Origin: UBA1731 sp045595285
GTDB taxonomy: Bacteria; Verrucomicrobiota; Kiritimatiellia; RFP12; UBA1067
Assembly: GCA_045595285.1 (NCBI GenBank)
Contig: JAZOAC010000164.1
Location: forward strand, 1-64,000
DNA: 64,000 nt
Direction of reading: 5' to 3'
The notes beneath the pieces were generated by a model, which saw only the letters and a program-made list of their open reading frames with translations, was not told where the DNA came from and searched no databases. A program made the translations under genes and the position numbers. Positions 16,025-24,664 of the stretch are shown here, piece after piece (within the stretch, counting starts at the first letter, position 1; each line of letters starts with the position of its first letter).

Positions 16025-16933
16025 CTATGCCCTTGGATGGTACCTTCTGTGAATATCGCCGAGTCTTGACTGATCCACATGCGTATAGATTTGGGTTGTC
16101 GATATGGAGGAATGCCCGAGCATCTCCTGTATTGCACGGATATCTGCCCCATGCGACAGGAGATGGGACGCAAAACAGTGCCTCAGAACATGCGGCGACA
16201 CCGTATCGGGATCGACACCTGCCGCGACCGCACGCTGCTTGAGAATCTTGAACACTCCCATACGGGTGAATTTCTTTCCGAGTCTTGTCAGAAAAAGATG
16301 CCGTTCGGAGACGTTGCCCTTTGAGAATGTATCTCTGGCAGACTCCAGATAGCGAGTGATCGCATTTCCTGCGGCGCCTCCTATCGGAACAACCCGATCC
16401 TTGGCCCCCTTGCCTGTACACCGTACAAGCTCCGCACCGAACGGAAACGACTCTAGCGTAAGGTCGCACAACTCGCTTACGCGAAGTCCGCAGCCATAGA
16501 GCAGCTCCAGCATGGCTCGATCCCGCAGATCGCGAGGTTCTGTGCCCGACACCGAATCCACTAGACGCTGCATCGCCTCCTCTGGCAGTATCTTCGGCAG
16601 GACCAACCCTTTCTTCGGAGACTCCAGACCTTCAGTCGGATCAACGGCAATCAGCCGCGTGTCCTTCAGATGCGAAAAGAACTCTTTTATGGCGGTGAAT
16701 GCACGAGCTCTGGAGGAAGCACGCTTCGCCGTATCACGCAACACATCCAGGTAGGAGGTCATACAGGCCCTGGACACCTTCCCGGCATCATGCACCCCCT
16801 GCCCATCAAGAAAACGAACGAGGGCCCGCACATCGCGCAGGTATGCCTCCTGCGTATTCTCTGCGAGCCCACGCTCCAGCGCGAGCGCGGCGGCGAACGA
16901 CTCTACCGCCTCTGTAAACGATACTGCGCCCAT
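16025..16933 (-). CDS. xerD: Site-specific tyrosine recombinase XerD/XerC type
   Basis: 302 residues, normal Xer length. Residues 1-95 form the core-binding SAM-like domain. The catalytic residues are all present: Arg151 in YGCGLRVSEL, Lys175 in TGKGAKDR, His248 and Arg251 in PHVLRH, His274 in MLGHSS and Tyr283 in QIYTHV. These resolve chromosome dimers at dif with FtsK. Which of XerC or XerD it is cannot be settled here; the sequence resembles XerD. Unlike the recombinase at 4785-5699, nothing is degenerate. Confidence 0.9.
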   Translation of the reverse strand: MGAVSFTEAVESFAAALALERGLAENTQEAYLRDVRALVRFLDGQGVHDAGKVSRACMTSYLDVLRDTAKRASSRARAFTAIKEFFSHLKDTRLIAVDPTEGLESPKKGLVLPKILPEEAMQRLVDSVSGTEPRDLRDRAMLELLYGCGLRVSELCDLTLESFPFGAELVRCTGKGAKDRVVPIGGAAGNAITRYLESARDTFSKGNVSERHLFLTRLGKKFTRMGVFKILKQRAVAAGVDPDTVSPHVLRHCFASHLLSHGADIRAIQEMLGHSSISTTQIYTHVDQSRLGDIHRRYHPRA

Positions 16934-16944
16934 GCCAAGGCCGC

Positions 16945-17916
16945 TTAGCAGCGACCCTTGGACTTGAGGAACTTGAAGGATGCGTCGATGGTGGAGAGCG
17001 AATCCTCATGCTTCTCGCACTCGACCACATACCACTTCACGCCGTCTGCGTCGGAAGCCTTGAAAAGCCTGTCCCAATCAACGCCGGGAACGGTGCGTCC
17101 GTCATTGAACTTTCCGGGCTGTCCGAGAATCGCATCAAACTTATCCGCCCATGTGCGCTTGCAGTCCGCTGAATACACGCAACCGTTCTCCTTTGCGTGG
17201 AGAGTGGGGCTGCGATGCGGATATTTCACGTACTGTTCGCACGGATCGTATCCGGCGGCGGTAGTCCAACCGACATCCTGCTCCATGCAGACATTCTGAG
17301 GCGTGTTCTTGAAGAAATAGTCCCAAACGGTCGTGCCGTCGGAGAGCTTCATCTGGAATTCCCAGGAGTGGTTGTGGAAACCAATCTTGCATCCGAACCT
17401 AGCGGCATCCTCTGCGGCCTTGGCATAGTATTCGGTGAGATACTTCCACCAGTCGTCCTTGATTCCGGAAGTGGAGTTCCACGACGTTCCGGCAGGACGA
17501 TTGCCGCCTCCGGGGCAGATGATGAGATTGTTTCCGAATGTGAGGTTGAACTCGCAGGTCGCCTTCACCTTCTCCGGACCGAACGCATCCTTGCCTACAT
17601 GCGTACCGCAGGCGACAAGCCCGTTCGCCTTGAGCATCCTGTCAAGGGATTTCGCATCCAGACCGTAATAGCCGGCCATCTCCACACCCTTGTATCCGAT
17701 CCTAGCGACATCCTCAAGAGCCTTCTCAGGCCCGACTCCGCCGATGGCGGAATCGCTGCCCTTGAGACGCTTACCCATGATGTAAGTGCGGATGGAGTAG
17801 AGCTGCACGGCGACCTGCGCCTTTGGCACGCTGCAAAGCGAACAGCACCCCGGAAGCGAGGCGGCGGAAAGCGCCGCAAAAGACGAGCCCAGGAAGGAAC
17901 GACGATTGATATCCAT
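16945..17916 (-). CDS. Tat-exported sugar phosphate isomerase/epimerase-like TIM barrel
   Basis: 323 residues. The N-terminus MDINRRSFLGSSFAALSAASLPGCC carries a twin-arginine motif and a possible lipobox (LPGC), so it may be an exported lipoprotein. The rest is an AP-endonuclease-family-2/xylose-isomerase-like barrel: QLYSIRTYI, GYKGVEMAGYYG, GTHVGKDAF, KIGFHNHSWEF, MEQDVGW and WYVVECEKHEDSL supply the His, Glu and Asp ligands expected for a divalent metal. The family isomerises or epimerises sugars or inositols, and in PVC bacteria exported members accompany glycan-degradation genes. It lies 11 bases upstream of xerD. The substrate is unknown. Confidence 0.8.
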   Translation of the reverse strand: MDINRRSFLGSSFAALSAASLPGCCSLCSVPKAQVAVQLYSIRTYIMGKRLKGSDSAIGGVGPEKALEDVARIGYKGVEMAGYYGLDAKSLDRMLKANGLVACGTHVGKDAFGPEKVKATCEFNLTFGNNLIICPGGGNRPAGTSWNSTSGIKDDWWKYLTEYYAKAAEDAARFGCKIGFHNHSWEFQMKLSDGTTVWDYFFKNTPQNVCMEQDVGWTTAAGYDPCEQYVKYPHRSPTLHAKENGCVYSADCKRTWADKFDAILGQPGKFNDGRTVPGVDWDRLFKASDADGVKWYVVECEKHEDSLSTIDASFKFLKSKGRC

Positions 17917-18012
17917 TTTTCAGTTTATCCTTTCTTTAGTTCTTGTTGAAATTGAAACAGACCCATGCCGACAGCGCACCTGCCTTGCGGCATGCCGGAA
18001 ACCCTTGGATGA

Positions 18013-19233
18013 TCAGTCGTTGAACCAATTCCAGAATTCCCACCAGGACGGCTCAGACATGCCGAGAGCTTCCCTAACGGCCTTGCCAAACGCCTTGCTC
18101 ATGGACATCATGCCAAGATCGTTCGGATGCACACCATCAACAGTGCCTTCCAGATCTCCCGTATACATATCCGTCTTGGGCAGATACACTAGATTCTTCC
18201 ATCCTTCGGCAATGAGCTTGTCGTAGAGTTTCTTTATGAATACATCCTTGACCGACGGTCCCTTGCAATACACGTCGCACTGCTCCGCCATGATAATCGG
18301 CACGTTGGGACGAAGCTTGCGGAGATTGCGGATGAACGGCTCATAGCGTGCACGCACCAAAGCATCGGGACCAGGCTTGACACCTTTAAGGTCCTCTACG
18401 CTCTTTGCTTTGCTATCCTTTACGTTCCCCATGTTCCAAAGGCAGTCCAACACATAGCAGCTCGCATCAATCGCCGCAAGATGCTCGCTCATCTCGAACT
18501 CCATGCGACCCGATCCGGAAAATCCGAGGTTCACAATCGGCACATCAAGGTCGCGTCCGACAATCGAGGGAAATGCAAGACCAGGGCGTGAAGCGCATCC
18601 GCCATGCGTGATTGACGTACCGTAGAACACGACCGGCTTGTTGATGCCGCTCTTGCGCGGACCGAGAGCCTTGACCTCCGCATTCTTCTCAATACCGAGC
18701 GAAAACGATGTAATGCCGTTATAGAGCGGAAGGTTCACGAGACAAGGATCGCCTGGTTTCCAGGAAATCTTGAGACTGCCGCCCGTCTTCGCATCGCGCA
18801 AGCGGCCAGTCTTGACATATCGCCATTTCCCGTCTGCATCCTGCCTATACACATCGATTCCGGACACGCCTGTAGACGGCATATGGTCCATGGCAAGTCT
18901 CGCGTTGATAGGCTTCCACCTGAAATGGAGAATGCCGGAATCCGTACTGAAGCGGAACTGCAAACCGGACGAATGATTCTTCATCCCACGCACACCGGCA
19001 TTCACCCTCTCCGTGACATTCGATGGAAGGCGATCATAAAAGGCAGCCGTGTTGCTGAAACACTTGCCTTCAAGCGGAAGATATCTGCCATCTATCCACT
19101 TTACCCCTTTTGTGTCCACAGTCGCCTTCTCAAGCGCCATGCGCGGATCGAATTTCTCAATCGCATTCTCCTGGGCAACCATCACGCCCACCGCAAATGC
19201 AGTCGCAACAACCAATGTAATTTTAGTTTTCAT
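18013..19233 (-). CDS. Secreted SGNH/GDSL hydrolase, probable carbohydrate esterase
   Basis: 406 residues from the ATG at 19233, which lies 7 bases after a TGGTACAAT -10. An ATG 9 bases upstream falls inside that -10 and was not chosen. The signal peptide is MKTKITLVVATAFAVGVMVAQ. Residues about 40-180 form a beta-sandwich resembling the N-terminal domain of SGNH acetylesterases. The catalytic domain has block I VVFYGTSITHGG with the nucleophile Ser, LGFSGSGRMEFEM (block II Gly), and DGVHPNDLGM with the catalytic Asp/His. Such enzymes remove acetyl or other acyl groups from polysaccharides, fitting the neighbouring glycosidases. Confidence 0.85.
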   Translation of the reverse strand: MKTKITLVVATAFAVGVMVAQENAIEKFDPRMALEKATVDTKGVKWIDGRYLPLEGKCFSNTAAFYDRLPSNVTERVNAGVRGMKNHSSGLQFRFSTDSGILHFRWKPINARLAMDHMPSTGVSGIDVYRQDADGKWRYVKTGRLRDAKTGGSLKISWKPGDPCLVNLPLYNGITSFSLGIEKNAEVKALGPRKSGINKPVVFYGTSITHGGCASRPGLAFPSIVGRDLDVPIVNLGFSGSGRMEFEMSEHLAAIDASCYVLDCLWNMGNVKDSKAKSVEDLKGVKPGPDALVRARYEPFIRNLRKLRPNVPIIMAEQCDVYCKGPSVKDVFIKKLYDKLIAEGWKNLVYLPKTDMYTGDLEGTVDGVHPNDLGMMSMSKAFGKAVREALGMSEPSWWEFWNWFND

Positions 19234-19240
19234 GCGCAAC

Positions 19241-19246
19241 ATTGTA
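19241..19246 (-). promoter_or_regulatory. Promoter of the SGNH hydrolase gene, possible leaderless start
   Basis: The minus strand reads TGGTACAAT followed by seven bases and the ATG at 19233. This matches the spacing seen before the two XylR-like regulators. A perfect palindrome TTGCATGCAA lies at 19273-19282, a candidate operator. Confidence 0.5.
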
Positions 19247-19310
19247 CCACTTTCCCCGCAAAAATGGAACCATTGCATGCAACACCAACGCAATGGCAGG
19301 CCTGAAAGGA

Positions 19311-19541
19311 CCGAAATCATCCCTCCACCATTTGCATCGCCAGCAGCGTCGCCTCCTCTATCGTATGGTTCTCTAGCGCCTCGCCGATCGTGTCGCCGCT
19401 CGGAGGATCGAGCGGCTTCCACGTGCGGCCAAGCGGCAGAAGCCGCACTTCCGCATGGAGCGGCCATGCAGGGCCGGCATGGAACGGACCGTAATACTGC
19501 ATGTTGTTCGAAAGCGGATATTCCGCGTAGGCGTCCGAAAT
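19311..19541 (-). pseudogene. Internal-deletion copy of the 21996-24632 gene
   Basis: Bases 19330-19540 encode SDAYAEYPLSNNMQYYGPFH and on to ALENHTIEEATLLAMQ, nearly identical to bases 22924-23130 inside the gene at 21996-24632. The next bases (about 19311-19335, GACCGAAATCAT ... CCATTTGCATC) match the region just after that gene's stop (about 21966-21995). The fragment is therefore a second copy that lost everything between two short similar sequences, CCATTTGCATCRCC and CCATCCGCATCGCC. A promoter/operator remnant stands just upstream. Not expected to be functional. Confidence 0.8.
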
Positions 19542-19545
19542 ACAG

Positions 19546-19577
19546 ATTATAGAAACATCATATAATATTTTTGCAAC
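19546..19577 (-). promoter_or_regulatory. Operator-like half site and -10 remnant
   Basis: On the plus strand ATAATATTTTTGCAAC (19562-19577) matches the core of the operators at 33306, 59782 and 62726. The minus strand has TATAAT at 19551-19546. Only one half site is present. It precedes the truncated gene copy and may be its decayed promoter. Confidence 0.4.
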
Positions 19578-19629
19578 TGGCGGCATTTTTATTGCTTCCC
19601 TTCTGTATTTTGTCTACTGAAGCCGTGCC

Positions 19630-20247
19630 TTATGGCGCATGCAGACGCCACACTCGCGTCTCACCCTTTCTCATATTCTCACGAATGGCTTTAACCCCTT
19701 TTCTATCGTGAGATGCGGCAAATATCTCGCTGACATTGCTGACTTCCGGCAATTCGACCTTTTTATTTCCATCTGATGAGGCATGCACAGTCACATACCC
19801 GCGCCCGGCGGAAAAAACATCGTCTGTATCCATCCAGACATGCACACCTGCATCCCGGAATGCATTACGCACAGTTGATGGTGCCGCAGGTTCCGGCATG
19901 AATATGCTCTGCCATCCGTCATGTCTGCAAATGGAACTCCCGACGGGAACTATCTGACGATCGTACGGACAAGTTGAATCAAGGGTTCTTAATTTTACAG
20001 GAACGCCAACAATGTCCTCAACCAGACTCACGCCGCCCTCTCCAGCGCCATCATAATATCCCGGTGCAAAAAACCATATTGCCGTCTTCCCCGGGCGTCT
20101 CACAACACGTTTGATTCTTTCGCGCATTTCACCGGTCAGTGTAAATGTGTTGGGGAACACATATACCTTGTAATCCGGCAGGCGGGGATCGGCAATATCT
20201 GAAAGTTCATACGAATCAAAAGGCACCCCGCAAGACAAAAGAATCAC
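19630..20247 (-). pseudogene. C-terminal remnant of a large glycoside hydrolase-like protein
   Basis: 205 residues from a GTG overlapping the upstream stop (GTGA). There is no signal peptide. The sequence opens mid-domain with CGVPFDSYELSDIADPRLPDYKVYVFPNTF and LTGEMRERIKRVVRRPGKTAIWFFAPG. This resembles the amidotransferase-like (beta-galactosidase trimerisation-type) domain near the C-terminus of large GH-A proteins. An intact member would have several hundred catalytic residues before this point, and none are present in frame. It could still be translated by coupling to the hydrolase gene upstream. Confidence 0.6.
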
Positions 20248-21926
20248 CGATGGGCACGGACAGAAGAATCCACATGCAAGATCAGACTCGACTCATCCGC
20301 AAACACCTTGTTGTGCGCTATTCGCGGAGTTCTGACCCTGAAAGCGTCGCCAGCCATGTTGGGATGCGGTGCGAAATGTTCGCTCGCCCCGGATATATCC
20401 ACGCGCAGACGGTCCCCCTTGGACAGCCGAAATGCGTGATCTGCAAATCGGTAGCGAAGTTTGCGGCGATAGCCCGGACTGTACGGCGAATCGTACGCGA
20501 GAGAAGCGATATCGTCGCGCAGCAGCAACCATTTGCCGTCGCCCTTGTCGACGCATATGCGGATGTAGAAGCTGGAATCCTCGCAGTCGCTCGCGACGGA
20601 AAGCTCCGCTTCCATGCGGCCGCGCACATCCAGCCGTCCGTCAAGCGGCGGCAGAATGTAAGTGACCATATCGTCGCGTCCGGCATGCGGCGGCTGTATC
20701 TGCATTCCCTTAAAGCAGATTCCGCCCGAACCAGGAAACTCAGGCGGTTTGCGCCGCGGATCGTAAGTGAACGAACCGGCTTCTTTACCCAATGTGAAGC
20801 GGACTTTCCGCGGACCGTCGGTAAGCTCCGGTTCGGTACGCCAGACGTTTTCCCAAAGCGCGTAATACCGCACCTTCCCCAACGGCATATTGTCGGATGA
20901 AGTTTTTTTGCGGATTGAATCAAACCAATCGACAGCGTCTGAATTACTTTCCGGGCGGGCGCCGCCGGGAAAGTCCGACACCATTCCCGCCGGGATGCCC
21001 TCCCGGCGTCCGCTGTGATCGCTTGCGTCAATCACCAACGAACAGTTCGCACGGCGCGATTCGGGCATTTCACGCCACATGGCACACACGCCGTCGGTAT
21101 AGATATCGTAAAACGCGGTCCTGAGCAATACGGGCATAGTCGATTTCAACATCGCATTGCGAAACCCGGCACCACTGCCCGGCTCATTTGAGCTCCAATA
21201 AGGGTCGTCGACACGGGGATGGCGAAGCACCGTATCAAACGACGGCACATCCTCACCCCAATACCGCACCGGGAAATCTGCAAGCGGAAACTGACGGTAG
21301 GTCACCGACGGGTCTCGTTTCAGCGCAAGATTCTTTTTCTTGTAGCACTTCTGGAACCAGCTTCCCGTGAGGGCGATTTTGAAGAAACCGTTGCGATAGC
21401 AGATATTATAGCGGTTGCAGTCCTGTACACCAAGCGACGCCCCCTTCACATCCGGCGGATCGGTGTCGAGATAAGAGAAGTGGACACTCGAGGAGTAGCT
21501 GGCACCATGAAGAAAAATCTCGCCGTTGTACCAAGGCAGTTTGCGCACGAAATCAAGGAGCGACAAACCGTCTGCCCGTTCGTTCTCGTACGGAATCCAA
21601 TCACCTTCACTCATGCCGCATCCGCGGCAGTGCTGATACACACAGGCGTATCCGCGTTGAATGTATGCGCGACGCTCCTTCTCGAACTTCGCGATATCCG
21701 CACGCTGCGGTTTCATATATGGAGTACGGGTTATGACGATCGGACATTTCCCGGCGTCGGCCGGAGCCACGCCTATCGTGTACAGCTTCACGCCGTCAGC
21801 CGCAGGCATGAACTCCTCGAACCATTGCACCTTGCATTTGTCCGACGCGGGATTTATCTTTACGTCCGCATTGACAGTCGAGCTTTGGATGAGAACCAAA
21901 ACCGTTAAAACGATCAGTTTTTTCAT
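20244..21926 (-). CDS. Secreted CocE/NonD-family alpha/beta hydrolase
   Basis: 560 residues from the ATG at 21926, after GGAAAGAGAAAGTCCATT. The signal peptide is MKKLIVLTVLVLIQSSTVNA. The X-Pro dipeptidyl-peptidase/CocE fold is recognised from DGVKLYTIGVAPADAGKCPIV, TRTPYMK, RGYACVYQHCRGCGMSEGDW, the nucleophile box HGASYSSSVH (GxSYxx with the last Gly replaced), and the His region ASDHSGRREG. The C-terminal jelly-roll domain (about 400-560) is typical. Family members hydrolyse esters or amides, and in glycan clusters this may be deacylation. It is co-oriented and close to the genes on both sides. Confidence 0.8.
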   Translation of the reverse strand: MKKLIVLTVLVLIQSSTVNADVKINPASDKCKVQWFEEFMPAADGVKLYTIGVAPADAGKCPIVITRTPYMKPQRADIAKFEKERRAYIQRGYACVYQHCRGCGMSEGDWIPYENERADGLSLLDFVRKLPWYNGEIFLHGASYSSSVHFSYLDTDPPDVKGASLGVQDCNRYNICYRNGFFKIALTGSWFQKCYKKKNLALKRDPSVTYRQFPLADFPVRYWGEDVPSFDTVLRHPRVDDPYWSSNEPGSGAGFRNAMLKSTMPVLLRTAFYDIYTDGVCAMWREMPESRRANCSLVIDASDHSGRREGIPAGMVSDFPGGARPESNSDAVDWFDSIRKKTSSDNMPLGKVRYYALWENVWRTEPELTDGPRKVRFTLGKEAGSFTYDPRRKPPEFPGSGGICFKGMQIQPPHAGRDDMVTYILPPLDGRLDVRGRMEAELSVASDCEDSSFYIRICVDKGDGKWLLLRDDIASLAYDSPYSPGYRRKLRYRFADHAFRLSKGDRLRVDISGASEHFAPHPNMAGDAFRVRTPRIAHNKVFADESSLILHVDSSVRAHR

Positions 21927-21995
21927 AATGGACTTTCTCTTTCCTTTCAAGTCACAATTTCCTTTAGGACCGAAATCATTCCTGCGCCATTTGCA

Positions 21996-24632
21996 TCACC
22001 GCAGTATGCGGGCGAAACTGTCACCGTACATCCTGCCGATGTTGAGCCGCCGAGGCGCAATGTGCGGTTTGTCGACATTCGGCCACACGGAATTATCCTT
22101 TCCCTCGAACTGAATCCATCCGGGGCGGCGTTCATCCGACCCTCCCCACGACAAGGATGAGATCGTAAACTTCACAATGACGCCTTCTGCTGCGCTCTCA
22201 ACGGAACGCGCAACAACCTCATGGCTTGGAGAGACCCGATTCCTGCTGCCGATGCCAGACGCCCTGACCGTACCGTCCGGCTGAATCGAAAGCGTTCTGT
22301 ACCAAGTGACGCCGGCCGCATCTAGGGTATTCATCAAGATCGGATTCTTGCCCTTAAGATGGATATCCACAGACATGTCGCCGTTCGGTTCGTCCTTCAC
22401 CCGGAATCGGGAGCCCCCCGGCAGATCCGTCCATTCGCCGCCGGCACGGCAATGCGGCGCATTGCGTTCCAGATCGGACTCGGGATACTCCCCGCCATCC
22501 TTCAGCACAGAGAGGATGCGAGCTATCTCCGAATGGGTTCTCGTCAAGCTGCGAAGGCGCCATTCGAGTTTCGCCGGGTGGTACTGATGAGCCTCGGCCT
22601 CCGAATGGAACCCGAGACGGGAATCCGCAACCGCAAGAGGAAGAAGCCTTGATGTCACAGCCTCTTCTTCGGACGCGATACGGTCCATTGTCTCGACAGC
22701 AGTTATCGCAGCGGCGGTGTTTTTACGCACGCGACTCTCATAGATGGCCTTCGCACGGCACGCGTAGAAACGCAGAATGTTGCATCCGCTCTCGAACTGA
22801 CACTGAAGCGCGCGCATAACCCCGATGTCCTTGATTCGCTCCGGATGTCCTTTCCATCGTTCGGCAAGCGAATCAAGGATATCGCTTCCCGAAGCGTCAA
22901 GCATCTGCGCCCCCTTCGCCATCCGCATCGCCAGCAAGGCCGCCTCTTCTATCGTATGATTCTCTAGCGCCTCGCCGATCGTGTCACCGCTCGGAGGATC
23001 GAGCGGCTTCCACGTGCGGCCAAGCGGCAGAAGCCGCACATCGGCGTAGAGCGGCCATGCCGGACCTGCATGGAACGGACCGTAATACTGCATATTGTTC
23101 GAAAGCGGATATTCGGCATAGGCATCTGACAGACGCTTCCATACACTGGCAACGAGTTCAGCGTCCCTGCCCCAGTATGGCGCGGCAAGCTTCCGGAGAA
23201 ACGTATCTTCATCATCCGCAAAGTCGCTGAACGACAGTTCACCCGCCGCCTTGTTCATGATGCCCGGATAGTTGCCGAAAAACCAGCACTGAAGAACCGT
23301 CGAGACTCCCGCCTCCTTCATCGCCTTGTATTTCCGGTAGAGAAGCCCCGGCACCGGGACGAACGGCACTGTCGCAACCTCATGCGAATTGCCTACCTGT
23401 ATCTTAGCGCCGATGCGAGACCCCGCGACCTTCCCGGCCTCGGCGACGGCTTTGAAGCCCTCCGCCGGCCCCACAAAGGACAGCCAGTAGTCACCGCCCG
23501 TCCGGCATCGGCCAAGCTGTTCCTTGACCGCACCCGACTCAAAGTTGTATATGAACGTCACTCCGTCTGGCACATGCCTGGCGCAGTCCGCGACCCATGG
23601 TGCGCGCTGCGGAAGGACTTGCGGCTGATAGAACCAGCTGATGTATTCCGCATTCGAACCTGCCGAACGGACACCACGGACCACCGCCTCAGAAGTGTTG
23701 CGGTATATCTGCCACGGTTCAAGATGCGCGCACTCCCGGCAGCATTTGTAATCCCAGTCGCGCGTCACGCCGTTAATGACGGAAAGGCATGTGGTGGGCC
23801 GCTCGCCGTGCGCGATCATCAACACTCCGCCAAGGTCTGGGACTTTGCCGAATACGTCGCGTACAGACTCCTCGATGTAACGCTGGACTTCCGGTTTCGC
23901 CGTGCACATCAATCTGCGATCATCACCGTAAGATGCCCCTCCGAACAATTCCGGATGTTCCACGAACAGAGGATCAGAAGGATAGACACAGGCGGGTTCA
24001 ATGCTGAACACCCACACCTTTATGCCGTATTTTTTGCACCGCTCAACCGTGCGACGGAGCTTTGCGATACGCCTGTCCGCATCAGGCGACTTTTTCGTGA
24101 ACGATGTCTCGGCGATGTCTCGCCAAACGACGGTTATCCACAGCCCGTTGACTCCCTCGTGCGCAAGACGGTCGAGATACGCCTCAGGATAGTAGTCCAC
24201 GTCATCCATCAGTTCATCTCGATTGAGAGGAGGGCGTTTGATGGGACTGAAGAAGCATCGCGATATGCGGTTCTTGACCCAGGGCTTGCGGATGCAGCTC
24301 TTGAGGTCTCCGGCACGCACCCGATCCTGATAGTAATAGACAGCCCTTCTCAACCCCTCGTCGTCCTCGGCGGTAATGGACACCTTGCCATCCTGCGCAA
24401 TGTCGATGCGGTAGCTTTCCTCGCCGGCGACTTTTCCCCGAATGAAAGCCACGCCGTTAGTCGGTACCGGCACAAGCGCCTCCGGCCGGGCAAGGTCCTT
24501 CCTGAACCCCCAGCTTTCAATACCGGGATACGGCGGCGGAGCCTCATCCAGCTGGGCATCCGCTGCAAAAACACTTCCGCAGAACACCGCAACAGACATC
24601 GATAAGAATGTAAATGTGTGAAACGTCTTCAT
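21996..24632 (-). CDS. Secreted GH20/GH67-like glycosidase-type protein
   Basis: 878 residues with signal peptide MKTFHTFTFLSMSVAVFCGSVFA. Residues 25-110 resemble the zincin-like fold domain that precedes GH20 and GH67 catalytic barrels (SITAEDDEGLRRAVYYYQDRV). A barrel follows with RLAHEGVNGLWITVVWRDIAE, KKYGIKVWVFSIEP and GVLMIAHGERPTTCLS. A long helical region (about 520-720) and a C-terminal beta domain complete it. Exact family and substrate are uncertain; beta-hexosaminidase or alpha-glucuronidase-like activity is possible. A truncated duplicate lies at 19311-19541. Confidence 0.65.
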   Translation of the reverse strand: MKTFHTFTFLSMSVAVFCGSVFAADAQLDEAPPPYPGIESWGFRKDLARPEALVPVPTNGVAFIRGKVAGEESYRIDIAQDGKVSITAEDDEGLRRAVYYYQDRVRAGDLKSCIRKPWVKNRISRCFFSPIKRPPLNRDELMDDVDYYPEAYLDRLAHEGVNGLWITVVWRDIAETSFTKKSPDADRRIAKLRRTVERCKKYGIKVWVFSIEPACVYPSDPLFVEHPELFGGASYGDDRRLMCTAKPEVQRYIEESVRDVFGKVPDLGGVLMIAHGERPTTCLSVINGVTRDWDYKCCRECAHLEPWQIYRNTSEAVVRGVRSAGSNAEYISWFYQPQVLPQRAPWVADCARHVPDGVTFIYNFESGAVKEQLGRCRTGGDYWLSFVGPAEGFKAVAEAGKVAGSRIGAKIQVGNSHEVATVPFVPVPGLLYRKYKAMKEAGVSTVLQCWFFGNYPGIMNKAAGELSFSDFADDEDTFLRKLAAPYWGRDAELVASVWKRLSDAYAEYPLSNNMQYYGPFHAGPAWPLYADVRLLPLGRTWKPLDPPSGDTIGEALENHTIEEAALLAMRMAKGAQMLDASGSDILDSLAERWKGHPERIKDIGVMRALQCQFESGCNILRFYACRAKAIYESRVRKNTAAAITAVETMDRIASEEEAVTSRLLPLAVADSRLGFHSEAEAHQYHPAKLEWRLRSLTRTHSEIARILSVLKDGGEYPESDLERNAPHCRAGGEWTDLPGGSRFRVKDEPNGDMSVDIHLKGKNPILMNTLDAAGVTWYRTLSIQPDGTVRASGIGSRNRVSPSHEVVARSVESAAEGVIVKFTISSLSWGGSDERRPGWIQFEGKDNSVWPNVDKPHIAPRRLNIGRMYGDSFARILR

Positions 24633-24664
24633 TTTTTCCTCATTTCCGTTTAAACAAGCTACAC

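Noticed and set aside
23382..24605. 407-codon plus-strand open frame
   Set aside because: Antisense to the GH20/GH67-like gene; no start signal or domain.
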